This document shows positions 1 to 8,150 of a stretch of DNA of 64,000 nucleotides, piece after piece. This DNA comes from Thalassovita mangrovi (GTDB taxonomy: Bacteria > Pseudomonadota > Alphaproteobacteria > Rhodobacterales > Rhodobacteraceae): positions 124,001 through 188,000 of the forward strand of contig NZ_WWEN01000005.1 in assembly GCF_009857745.1 (NCBI RefSeq), given 5' to 3'. A program made the position numbers and the translations under genes. Position 1 is the first letter of the stretch. Each line of letters starts with the position of its first letter. The notes below the pieces were generated by a model. It searched no databases. It was given only the letters and a program-made list of their open reading frames with translations, and was not told the origin of the DNA.

Positions 1-954
1 CACCTTATAGAGAGAGGTGGCCCCGAACAGCAGACCCCAGTTGAACTGGGCCCCCTTGGTTTTCCCCTTCCCGTAGGTACCGCGCACCTGGAATGCGACG
101 TCTGCCCGCTTTGCGTTGCTGTTGCCGCCGCCAGCGTTCACCATCACCCCCTTTGAATGTCCGGAATATCCCGCGGCATACGGGGTGATCGCGCCCCAGA
201 CCGCATCGGTATTGAAGTTCATGATGCCGAACTCGGCCGCCCAGGTGCCGCCGCTCGCACCGGGGGCGACAACGCCTTCGCCGTAGATGCCCCAAGCGTT
301 CTTGCCTTTGGAATTCGCGTCCTGCCGGGCGACACCCGCGACGCCCAGCGCGAAATTGTCCCCCGTTTTTGCGGCGCCGGACACGGCGATGGCCCCGTCG
401 CCACCGGCCAATTCCCCATCGATCGACGAAACCAGCTGGGCGTAGGTTTCAAACCACTGCAGCCGCGACCCCGGGCCAACGAACACGTTGTCGCCCTCGT
501 CATCGGTCTGCAACCAGCCGCTCGACCCCTGCGCCTTGGCCGCACCTTTCCCATTGTGGTTCGAACTGTCGCCTATGAACAATCGTCCGGGCCAACGGAA
601 AGCCGCACTGTCGTGTTTTCCTCCGAGGAAGAAAGTCCCGGCCCTCCCGGTCAGCCCTTTGATGGTCCTGGGAGAATCCGAAAGGGTTCCGGACTGGGAT
701 ATTTCGAATGCTCCAGCCCCGGCAGTGTCGTTCTTCGCAAGGCGGAACGAAAGCCCTTGCTCGGCGGCCATATCCGCCGACTCCGCAGGACCGACCGACG
801 CGAAACGGGCCCTATCATATCGCAACGCGCGCGGCATGGTGTCGGCCTGAACATAAACGTTGGGATCGGGCTGGCGGTTGGAATTCCAGTCCGCGGCTAC
901 AGGCGATACCGACACCACCGCCAGAGCAGCACCGGCGATCAAACATTTCTTCAT
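1..954 (-). CDS. Exported protein of unknown function, 3' end outside the window
   Basis: An open frame of 318 codons starts at the ATG at 954 and runs leftward off the window without a stop. The first residues, MKKCLIAGAALAVVSVSPVAA, form a clean Sec signal peptide with an AxA-like cleavage site, so the product should be exported. The mature part is rich in Gly, Ala, Ser and Asn and has alternating hydrophobic patches such as GTWAAEFGIMNF and FNWGLLFGATSLYK. That composition could suit a beta-rich outer-membrane or surface protein, but I do not recognise the family. It is divergent from the ATP-grasp gene to its right, with about 215 bp between the two starts. The reading frame is well supported; the function is unknown. 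Confidence 0.65.
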   Translation of the reverse strand, partial: MKKCLIAGAALAVVSVSPVAADWNSNRQPDPNVYVQADTMPRALRYDRARFASVGPAESADMAAEQGLSFRLAKNDTAGAGAFEISQSGTLSDSPRTIKGLTGRAGTFFLGGKHDSAAFRWPGRLFIGDSSNHNGKGAAKAQGSSGWLQTDDEGDNVFVGPGSRLQWFETYAQLVSSIDGELAGGDGAIAVSGAAKTGDNFALGVAGVARQDANSKGKNAWGIYGEGVVAPGASGGTWAAEFGIMNFNTDAVWGAITPYAAGYSGHSKGVMVNAGGGNSNAKRADVAFQVRGTYGKGKTKGAQFNWGLLFGATSLYKV

Positions 955-1154
955 AAGCGGCCTCCAAGACGGCTGGTTCACTCAATTACGGTAGCACCAT
1001 TCCAACACCTCTGCTTCGCAAAAGCCTGAGGCCCAAAGCAAGCCTCTTCCTCCGCCGGTGGCGCGAAAGCGCTTGCTGCGGCGATTGGCGGGGTCGGAAA
1101 AGGGAGCTTCCTGCTTGTAACGCCTGCGTGGCCAGCGCTAACCTGCGCGCGAAA

Positions 1155-1498
1155 AATCCGGGAAAAGAAATGCTAGGAACAGAATTTTGGCGCCGCATTC
1201 TGAATCGGCTCGGCCGGTCGCTCAAAAGCGCAAATCCACACCCGGATTCCACCTTGCAGGCCCGGCCACGCCATGCTGCATCCCCGGCCCATAAGACCAA
1301 GACATCCAAAACGGATGCAACAACGGCTGCAAACCCGAGCCCGGGCAAGCCACCTGCAAAAGAAGTGGTGGAAACAGAATTCTGGCACCGCATGCAGTAC
1401 CGGCGCCACCAGTGGGCCACAGGCGCGAATCCAAATCCGAATCCCGCCTTGCAGGCCCGGCGACGCTATGTTGCCTCCCTGGTCCATAAGTCAAAGAT
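1155..1498 (+). repeat. Tandem intragenic duplication, 195-bp period
   Basis: Bases about 1155-1303 and 1350-1498 align with a constant offset of 195 bp (65 codons). Shared blocks include AAAAGAA followed by ATG (copy 1, 1170) or GTG (copy 2, 1365), ACAGAATTYTGGC, CCTTGCAGGCCCGG and CCCATAAG/TCCATAAG. The protein copies read M-GTEFWRR...LQARPRH...HK and V-ETEFWHR...LQARRRY...HK. Because the offset is a multiple of three, the frame is kept and the ancestral start region now lies twice in the gene. Confidence 0.8.
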
Positions 1499-2171
1499 GC
1501 ATGAGTACGCGCAGAAACTGAACCTGCCCATGCCGGAAGGCTATGCCGATGTCGCTACGGTTGAAGAGCTGGATTTCAGCAAGCTGCCCGAAACGGTCGT
1601 GATCAAGCCGAACAATTTGGCAAACAACGAATGCGTCATGCTGTTCCGCAACGGGATCGAGGTCTTTACCGGCGATGCAGTCCCCATATCCGAGCGCCAG
1701 GAATATGTCCGGGCAACCTTTGCCAAATCGGCAAAGGTGAACAAACAAACCCGGATCCTGGCCGAAGAATACATTCAGGATTACGACCCCGCCTATTCCG
1801 TTCCGCGCGATTTCAAGGTTTTCGTCGCAGGCGGGAAAGGCCATGTCATCCAGGTTGTCGACCGCGTCGGCCCCAAACCGGAATGGAGCCATCGGTATTA
1901 CAACCGTGACTGGGTCGCCTATGGCGATTTCCAGGGGTCGAACCGGTTTGGCAAGGAAATCCCGAAACCGCCGCATTTCGACGAACTGATGTATTATGCC
2001 GACAAGATCGCCGCGGATATCGGCTGCTTCATGCGGCTTGATTTCTACATCACGCAAACGCGTGTGGTCTTTGGGGAATTCACCTCTTATCCGAATGCCG
2101 GCAAGCGCTTTACCGAACTTGGCAGCGCGGTCATGTGTGATCTGATGGATCGCTACCCTGATACGGTCTGA
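1170..2171 (+). CDS. TupA-like ATP-grasp protein (polysaccharide-type ligase)
   Basis: The C-terminal two thirds (from about residue 110) resemble TupA-like ATP-grasp proteins, which are linked to cell-surface polysaccharide or peptide-polymer synthesis. Visible features are VVIKPNN (ATP-binding Lys region), RILAEEYIQ, PRDFKVFVAGGKGHVIQVVDR, CFMRLDFY and VVFGEFTSYPNAG with the metal-binding Glu. The first 110 residues are a tandem duplication of a basic segment containing TEFW, LQAR and HK-K. I chose the ATG at 1170, preceded by GGGA at 6 nt; a GTG at 1128 is in frame but has no ribosome-binding site. The family is likely; the substrate is unknown. No other polysaccharide genes are adjacent, so context does not help. 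Confidence 0.75.
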   Translation: MLGTEFWRRILNRLGRSLKSANPHPDSTLQARPRHAASPAHKTKTSKTDATTAANPSPGKPPAKEVVETEFWHRMQYRRHQWATGANPNPNPALQARRRYVASLVHKSKMHEYAQKLNLPMPEGYADVATVEELDFSKLPETVVIKPNNLANNECVMLFRNGIEVFTGDAVPISERQEYVRATFAKSAKVNKQTRILAEEYIQDYDPAYSVPRDFKVFVAGGKGHVIQVVDRVGPKPEWSHRYYNRDWVAYGDFQGSNRFGKEIPKPPHFDELMYYADKIAADIGCFMRLDFYITQTRVVFGEFTSYPNAGKRFTELGSAVMCDLMDRYPDTV

Positions 2172-2346
2172 GTATTTCCGAGGGTGTCCCTCCCCGACTG
2201 GTGCGGTGCGCTTTTAAAGTCAAAAGCGACGCCTTCAACCTTCTTAAATAACAAAGACCAAACGCCTTGATCAGGGTTGCTCGATCAATCCCAAAATGTA
2301 ACTTTTACGTGCGTTTCTAAAACTGAAGAATAAACGGGAACCCGTC

Positions 2347-3102
2347 ATGAAAAAACATTTGGGCAAACTTGTTGGATTATTGCTTTTCACTGCCGTGTTT
2401 ATCTTTGCCAGACTGACAATGGACAAGATTTTTAATGAATTCTCAAGTCCCTCATCATCCTTTTCCGAAGCAGATGCCGAAAAGGTAATTGAAGGCACTC
2501 CAACGTCTGCCGCAATGTATCACGCCCTACAAGAATACTACCCCGATGAAGCTGGTTACTTCCGCTCACAATTTGTGGAGACAATAAAAACCAGCCGAAA
2601 CCAAGAAAGCGCAAACGCAGATGGGTTCAAGATTGGGGCAGAAATCCGTCGCCGTCATGCCCCCCACTTGCGGAAAGCGCCCGATAAATCGTTGCAGGAA
2701 GTTCTTCAGCTTCAAACGCAAATTATCGCAATGTTCGAGGACGATACGGCAATGTGCAATCGGGTCATAATGTTTGGGGCCGGTTCCATTCCGAAAGACA
2801 AAAGACAGCGCATCGAAGGAGTGTTGGATTCCACTGGTGTAATATTTCGGGCAATGCACGAGGGCGAATACTCACCTGTCCAAAGGGAACCGGTTACTGA
2901 AAACGACTGGAGGCAAGTGATCGCGGAGTTTTCCACCGCAGGCGGAACGGAGACCGAACTTGCGCTGGTCATGGAACCCGACGTTGAGAATGCGCAACTC
3001 TGCAATGCGATGCTGCGCTTTTTACGCGTTCTGACCGACGCCGACTTTCCTGGGGCCGACCGCCCACGCGCCGAGATAGCCGCAGCGATGCTCGAAAGTT
3101 AA
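2347..3102 (+). CDS. Membrane-anchored protein of unknown function
   Basis: A 251-residue protein. Residues 7-24 (KLVGLLLFTAVFIFARLT) form one hydrophobic segment after a KKH start, so it is probably anchored by an uncleaved N-terminal helix with the rest outside the cytoplasm. The remainder is mostly charged and predicted helical, with no motif I recognise (for example AMYHALQEYYPDEAGYF and RRHAPHLRKAP). The DNA is visibly richer in A and T than its neighbours, especially in the first 300 bp. This could reflect transfer or simply weak codon selection. It stands alone between two plus-strand genes with 175 bp and 241 bp of flanking intergenic DNA. Confidence 0.6.
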   Translation: MKKHLGKLVGLLLFTAVFIFARLTMDKIFNEFSSPSSSFSEADAEKVIEGTPTSAAMYHALQEYYPDEAGYFRSQFVETIKTSRNQESANADGFKIGAEIRRRHAPHLRKAPDKSLQEVLQLQTQIIAMFEDDTAMCNRVIMFGAGSIPKDKRQRIEGVLDSTGVIFRAMHEGEYSPVQREPVTENDWRQVIAEFSTAGGTETELALVMEPDVENAQLCNAMLRFLRVLTDADFPGADRPRAEIAAAMLES

Positions 3103-3175
3103 TGCACGCGTCCACTTTGATCCTTTTGCGCTCCCGTATTCGTCATTGATTACGATATGCTTTTTACCGGGCTTG

Positions 3176-3210
3176 TGTACCGTTTCGCGCTTCAATTGGC
3201 GTGAAATGAC
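3176..3210 (+). repeat. Copy 1 of an imperfect repeat flanking the M20 gene
   Basis: TGTACCGTTTCGC followed by a partly conserved stretch with CAA-TGGCG and AAATG. The same 13-mer and much of the following sequence recur at 4556 in the same orientation. The copy lies about 130 bp upstream of the M20 hydrolase start. It may be an operator, a duplicated promoter fragment or a remnant small repeat. Confidence 0.5.
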
Positions 3211-3343
3211 GTTTTTTAGAACAGGGGTTGCAATGTACTAGCACGCTGCCCGGACAATCGGCTGTCCTAATAGCTTCCCCGTTGCACCCCAACGCAGGTT
3301 CCGTATTGAATGACCCGATCCCGATCAACGCCACGGACCCGCC

Positions 3344-4525
3344 ATGCCCCAGACCGATCACGATCTCGCCCCCGGCTTTCCCGGCAATGCCGATATCGTC
3401 GCCCTGACCGATTGGCGCCACGAGTTGCACCGCCACCCCGAACTGTCGGGGCAGGAAGCGGCGACCGCGCAACGGGTCACCGACATGCTGGCCCCGACCA
3501 ATCCCGACCGGGTGCTGACCGGGCTGGGCGGACATGGCGTCGCCGCCGTCTACGAGGGCACCGAAGACGGCCCCGCGATCCTGCTGCGCTGCGAACTCGA
3601 CGCGCTGCCGATCGAGGAACTGGGCGACCGGCCCTATCGCTCCGAGGTGCCCGGCAAGGGCCACCTGTGCGGCCATGACGGCCATATGGCGATCCTGGCG
3701 GGCGTCGCCCGCTGGCTGGCTGCCAACCGGCCGCTGCGGGGCCGCGTCATCCTGCTGTTCCAGCCCGCGGAGGAGGATGGATCGGGCGCGGCCCGGGTCA
3801 TCGCCGATCCGCGCTTTGCGGACATCAAGCCCGATTACGCCCTGTCGCTGCATAACATGCCGGGTCTGCCGCTGGGCCACGCGGCGCTGGAAACCGGCCC
3901 GATGGCCTGCGCCTCGCGCGGGATGCGGATCACCTTGACCGGGCGCACCGCGCATGCCTCGCAGCCCGAAACCGGCGTCTCGCCGGTCGCGGCCATGTCG
4001 CGGCTGATGCCCCTGCTGACCGGGCTCGGGCGCGGCGGCGCGCCGGCGGATCCGGATTTCTCGCTCGCCACCGTGACCCATGCGCGGATCGGCGAACCCG
4101 CCTTCGGCGTGGCGCCGGGACAAGCCGAGCTTTGGGTCACCCTGCGCACCCAATCCGACGCGAAGATGGCGGCGCTGGTGGCACAGGCCGAAGCCGCCGT
4201 GGTCGAAGCGGCCGCCGCCGACGGGCTGACCCACTCGGTCGACTATCACGACGTGTTCCGCGATTGCGTCAACGACGCCGAGGCGGTGGAACTGATGGCA
4301 GCCGCGCTCAGGGCCGAAAACATCCCGCTGGAACCCGGCCGCCTGCCGATGCGCGCTTCCGAGGATTTCGGCCGCTTCGGCGATCATGCGAAATCGGCGA
4401 TGATGCTGCTTGGCTCGGGCACCGGATGCGCCGCGCTGCACAACCCCGATTACGATTTCCCCGACAGCCTGATCGCGGTGGGCGCGCGCATTTTCGTGCA
4501 ATGCCTGCGGCAACGGCTGTACTGA
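3344..4525 (+). CDS. M20-family amidohydrolase (hippurate hydrolase/aminoacylase type)
   Basis: This is a 393-residue metal-dependent amidohydrolase of the M20D type, which removes acyl groups from N-acyl amino acids or related amides in the cytoplasm. The metal and catalytic motifs are in order: WRHELHRHPELSGQE near the N terminus, CGHDGHMA, FQPAEEDGSGA, LHNMPGLPLG, the dimerisation lid with TGRTAHASQPETG, and a C-terminal SEDFG and ALHNPDYDFPD. Length and motif order are normal for the family. The gene is monocistronic. A short imperfect repeat is found about 130 bp before its start and again 31 bp after its stop. The family is secure; the substrate cannot be read from sequence. Confidence 0.9.
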   Translation: MPQTDHDLAPGFPGNADIVALTDWRHELHRHPELSGQEAATAQRVTDMLAPTNPDRVLTGLGGHGVAAVYEGTEDGPAILLRCELDALPIEELGDRPYRSEVPGKGHLCGHDGHMAILAGVARWLAANRPLRGRVILLFQPAEEDGSGAARVIADPRFADIKPDYALSLHNMPGLPLGHAALETGPMACASRGMRITLTGRTAHASQPETGVSPVAAMSRLMPLLTGLGRGGAPADPDFSLATVTHARIGEPAFGVAPGQAELWVTLRTQSDAKMAALVAQAEAAVVEAAAADGLTHSVDYHDVFRDCVNDAEAVELMAAALRAENIPLEPGRLPMRASEDFGRFGDHAKSAMMLLGSGTGCAALHNPDYDFPDSLIAVGARIFVQCLRQRLY

Positions 4526-4555
4526 TTTTCCGCCCATCCGGCGCCGCAGGGCATC

Positions 4556-4590
4556 TGTACCGTTTCGCAGTGCAAATGGCGCAAATGCCC
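4556..4590 (+). repeat. Copy 2 of the imperfect repeat flanking the M20 gene
   Basis: It starts with the same TGTACCGTTTCGC as the copy at 3176 and continues with CAA-TGGCG and CAAATG. It lies in the 108 bp between the convergent ends of the M20 hydrolase and the hybrid kinase. Confidence 0.5.
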
Positions 4591-4633
4591 CTGAAAAACG
4601 CTACGGATCGCCCGGCCGGACGGGACCGTAGCC

Positions 4634-6871
4634 CTAGTTCATCAGCCGCAGATTGTTGACCTGCGGCCGGACCTTGCGCAGCCAGAATTCCAGCTTGTCG
4701 CCCAGCTCCTCGATCGAGGTGGGCTTGATCAGGAAATCGTTCATACCTGCTTCAAGACATTCGATTTTCTGTTCCTCGAACGCATCCGCCGTCAGCGCGA
4801 TGATCGGGGTTTCGGCGCGGCCTTCTTCGGTTTCGGTCTCGCGCACCTTGCGGGCAAATTCGATCCCGCTCATCACCGGCATGTTGCAATCGCTCAGGAT
4901 CAGATCGTAATCGGCGCTGTTCCATTTCAGCAGCCCCTGCTCACCATCTCCAACGATATCAACGTCATAGCCCATCCGGTTCAGCTGCGTGCGCAGCACC
5001 ATCTGGTTGATCTGGTTGTCCTCGGCCAGCAGGATCCGGTTGCGCGTGGCAGCCGGTTTCGCCGCCTCCTCAGCCGGCGCATCCCCCGGCACGCCCCGCG
5101 CTTCGGCCCGGCCGCTGTTCTGCAGCGCCTCCAGCAGGGTCGACGGCAACAACGGCTTGGTGTCCAGCACGGTGCAATTATCCGGCAAAGCCAGCCCGAG
5201 GGCGTTTTCGCCGGCCAGCAGGATGAAATGCACCTGCGGATGCACGTCGGTGATCCGGATCATGTTGTCCAGCAGGTCCTGGCTCACCGGCTGCTGCATC
5301 AGCACCACCGGCGGCAGATCGAAGGTGTGCAGCAGGTCGATCACCTCCTCATAGCTCTGCGCCGCCTGGTAGACGCCGTTGGCCACCTTGATATGACCGC
5401 TGAGGTTCCCCGCCTCTTTTTCATCGGCGAAATAGCCGATCACCGCCTGATGCTTCAGATCGGTCTTGTGCTGATGGGTGGCGATTTCCTTGATCGGGAT
5501 ATCGACGCTGAAGGTCGACCCGACGCCGGGTTCGCTTTGCACATGGATGCGGCCGGTCATCAGCTCGACGATCTGCTTGGAAATCGTCAGGCCCAGCCCG
5601 GTGCCGCCGAAACGGGCCGAGGTGTCGGCGCTGGCCTGGGTGTAGGGCGAAAACAGCCGGTCCACCACGTCCTTGGACATGCCGATGCCGTTGTCGCTGA
5701 CCTCGAAATAGGCCCGCCCGGGTTCATGCGCCGCGAAGGTCACCTTCACCGCACCCTTCTTGCCGCTCATCTGTTCGGCGGAAAACTTGATCGCGTTGCT
5801 GCACAGGTTCAGCAGAACCTGTTTCAGCCGGGTGCCATCGGCATGGATGCTGTCGGGCAGGTTGGGCGAGAAGGAAAAAGTCAGGTCGACATCGCGTTCC
5901 TTGGCGATCGAGCTGCACAGCTGGATCGTTTCCTCGACCGTCTGGCGGAAATCGATCGGCGAGGGCGCCAGTTCCATCCGCCCGGCTTCGATCTTGGCGA
6001 TGTCCAGGATGTCGTTGATGATCGCCAGCAGGGTCGAGGCCGAGGTCGCGATCAGCCCGACGTTTTTCTTCTGATCGGGCTTCAGGTCGGACGAGGCCAG
6101 GATCTGCGTCACCCCGATGATCCCCTGCATCGGCGTGCGGATTTCGTGGCTCATCGAGGCCAAGTATTTCGTCTTGGCGGCGCTTTTTTCTTCCGAGGCG
6201 ATCACTTCCTTGGTCCGCTCGGCCAACTTGCGTTCCTTGGCGGTCAGCACATAGGCGAACAGCGACAGCGCCGCGATCATGATCACGTTGATGGCGAACA
6301 GCAGGTTGAAATCGCGCTGCACGTTGCCGACCAGGTTCATTTCCTGCCGCCGCGCCGCCTGATTGGAATATTCCGACAGGAAAATCAGTTCCGAGTTGAA
6401 TTCGAACAGATAGGCCTGGATCTTGTCGGCCACGCCGCGCCCCAGTTCGGGATCGCCATTGGCCAGGTAATGTTTCACGTCGTCGCCGATCAGCTCGACC
6501 ATCTGCGGCAGCGATTCAACGACCGTCAGCGACCCGCCCTGCGGCAGATCCTTGGTGTCCCATTCCTTCGCCGGGCCGTCCTGGGTGCGGATTTCCAGGA
6601 TTTCCTGATGGAACAGGATGTCCTCGCGCGCGCTTTCGGTCTGCGACAGGCGGTATTCGTTCACCGCATCGAGAAGTTTCCGGAACCGGAATTCGACCTG
6701 CATCAACGCGTTGATGTCGTCGTACATCTCAAGGTGATTGAAGCTCAGCTGCGGGCGTTCGCGCTTGACCGCGAACAGGAATGGCAACGCCGCGAGGTAA
6801 ACCACCACCAGCAGGATGAGAAGTTTCTTAACCCCGCCAGCCTTGTCAGCAATACGCATCGCGAAACTCAT
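4634..6871 (-). CDS. Hybrid sensor histidine kinase/response regulator
   Basis: A 745-residue inner-membrane kinase. One membrane segment lies near residues 17-35 and a second near 190-210; between them is a periplasmic, mostly helical region of about 155 residues. It is followed by a HisKA domain with SMSHEIRTPMQGI (His near 242), an HATPase_c domain (DNGIGMS, GGTGLGL), a region of about 115 residues that looks like a degenerate receiver, and a C-terminal receiver (ILLAEDNQIN; acceptor Asp in LILSDCNMP near 661; IKPTS). A TTG at 6883 is in frame, but the ATG at 6871 has GGAG six bases upstream and is preferred. It is 68 bp behind a small exported-protein gene on the same strand, which may supply or modulate its signal. 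The signal is unknown. Confidence 0.92.
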   Translation of the reverse strand: MSFAMRIADKAGGVKKLLILLVVVYLAALPFLFAVKRERPQLSFNHLEMYDDINALMQVEFRFRKLLDAVNEYRLSQTESAREDILFHQEILEIRTQDGPAKEWDTKDLPQGGSLTVVESLPQMVELIGDDVKHYLANGDPELGRGVADKIQAYLFEFNSELIFLSEYSNQAARRQEMNLVGNVQRDFNLLFAINVIMIAALSLFAYVLTAKERKLAERTKEVIASEEKSAAKTKYLASMSHEIRTPMQGIIGVTQILASSDLKPDQKKNVGLIATSASTLLAIINDILDIAKIEAGRMELAPSPIDFRQTVEETIQLCSSIAKERDVDLTFSFSPNLPDSIHADGTRLKQVLLNLCSNAIKFSAEQMSGKKGAVKVTFAAHEPGRAYFEVSDNGIGMSKDVVDRLFSPYTQASADTSARFGGTGLGLTISKQIVELMTGRIHVQSEPGVGSTFSVDIPIKEIATHQHKTDLKHQAVIGYFADEKEAGNLSGHIKVANGVYQAAQSYEEVIDLLHTFDLPPVVLMQQPVSQDLLDNMIRITDVHPQVHFILLAGENALGLALPDNCTVLDTKPLLPSTLLEALQNSGRAEARGVPGDAPAEEAAKPAATRNRILLAEDNQINQMVLRTQLNRMGYDVDIVGDGEQGLLKWNSADYDLILSDCNMPVMSGIEFARKVRETETEEGRAETPIIALTADAFEEQKIECLEAGMNDFLIKPTSIEELGDKLEFWLRKVRPQVNNLRLMN

Positions 6872-6939
6872 CCCGAACTCCAAACCAATCCCTGTTGTGA
6901 TCCTTCATCGGCGCAACCGCCCGGGAACGTCCTTTCAAG

Positions 6940-7452
6940 TCAGGTTCTTGAAAACAGCCCTTGCCCGTAAATACGGATAGATGCGGAGGTTTTTTTATCG
7001 GAAATTTCATCCAGAACGATCTGTCCTGATCCTTCATCGGACCAGAATTCGATCTTGATGGACCCGGCCTGCCCTTTCGGCAGCTTGAAGGAATAAGGGA
7101 CGCTGTTCACCGCGGCGCGGAATTCATCCACCAATGCGGCCTGCCCCATCGGGATGGCGAGATCGACAATCATCAGGCTGTCGGTGGCCGTCTTGGACAC
7201 GATCCGGGTGCCATCGGGAAAGCGGAAGAACGTGTTGCGCGCCATTTTGACCGCCGGGCCGTCTTCGTTTTCCGACTGCTGCCCGATCAGGATGGTTTTC
7301 TTGTCGGAGCCTTCCATCTGCAGGATCTGTTCGGGGTTCGACAGGAGGGTGGAGGATGACGCCCCCTCCTCCGGCGAGGAATACCCCGACAACACGATCA
7401 GGTGGGCTGAAACCGAGCCGGCCGCGGCCAATACGGCTATGGGCTTCCACAT
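6940..7452 (-). CDS. Small exported protein of unknown function upstream of the hybrid kinase
   Basis: About 170 residues. A hydrophobic N terminus (KPIAVLAAAGSVSAHLIVLSGYSS) looks like a signal peptide or anchor. The mature part contains KKTILIGQQ and AVKMARNTFFRFPDGTRIV and is predicted beta-rich; I recognise no family. Two starts are possible, 7461 and 7452. The second is preferred because AAGGA lies 9 bases before it, whereas it abuts the first. The gene precedes the hybrid kinase by 68 bp on the same strand, so the two are probably co-transcribed. A role in periplasmic signal input to the kinase is an inference from position only. Confidence 0.6.
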   Translation of the reverse strand: MWKPIAVLAAAGSVSAHLIVLSGYSSPEEGASSSTLLSNPEQILQMEGSDKKTILIGQQSENEDGPAVKMARNTFFRFPDGTRIVSKTATDSLMIVDLAIPMGQAALVDEFRAAVNSVPYSFKLPKGQAGSIKIEFWSDEGSGQIVLDEISDKKTSASIRIYGQGLFSRT

Positions 7453-8150
7453 TTCAACCATTCCTTTCTTCCGGAGTTTGGGGCCCGCAAGGGTGCGCTC
7501 CAGTTACGTCATGCCGCGACCAAGGCTGCAAACCCGCTGCCGCGAACCCTATCAACCCTTTGTCTTTGCTCAGAAAATAGATTTCAAAGCGGCTCTTTCG
7601 GTTCATGACGGTCTCTTTTTTCACGTCCAACACAGCAACATTGGTATTTTCCAGGTAACCTAAATAACGTCCGGACTACCGTTCGCTTTACCCAAAAATA
7701 TACCCGTGTGATTGCAAACCCCTAGAATCCGACAACCTAAGGGGTAGAAGCGCTTGAAATGGTTGGGATTCCTGACGGAGTCAAAAATGCCGGAAAACAT
7801 GGGAATGCGCCGCCACCGGATCGCCCGCCCGGTGAATCCAGCAGTTTTGCAAGGCGATGGGCCTCGACGGCCGGACAGGAAAAGTCCTGCCGCACCACTG
7901 CCGACACCTAATCGCATGAAAAACGCCAAAAAAATGACGGTAGGACAGAAAGGTTTACTTTTTACCATCCGGTCAACGGATTGCCGCCGCGGGCCTCGAT
8001 CTCCTTCCGGCGCCGGCACCGCACCCTCGTTTTCGGCCACAGCCGGAGCTGTAAGAAAAGCTTAAAGCTTCGGTTACCTTAGCGTCATGGACATCGCTTA
8101 TGCGAACCGGCAGTTGCCCTGGAAAGGGCTATGTTGCTTGGAGAACAAGA
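7453..8150. other. About 700 bp between divergent genes, no convincing gene
   Basis: This stretch separates the minus-strand exported-protein/kinase unit from the plus-strand solute-binding protein gene. It holds open frames of up to 126 codons, but none has ribosome-binding-site support or family resemblance. Base composition is more A/T-rich than flanking genes around 7600-7760 and 7900-7970, as expected for promoter DNA. A short inverted repeat ACCCCT/AGGGGT lies at about 7719-7746. I can assign no regulator site. Confidence 0.5.

Noticed and set aside
5228-6970. 580-codon plus-strand open frame opposite the hybrid kinase
   Set aside because: The kinase on the minus strand has complete domain motifs; the opposite frame is low-complexity shadow.
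7660-8040. 126-codon minus-strand frame in the 7.5-8.1 kb gap
   Set aside because: No ribosome-binding site, biased composition and no family pattern; the region looks like promoter and spacer DNA.
8100-8150. Upstream start for the PotD-type protein
   Set aside because: It would place 17 residues before a clear Tat signal, and the ATG at 8151 has the ribosome-binding site.
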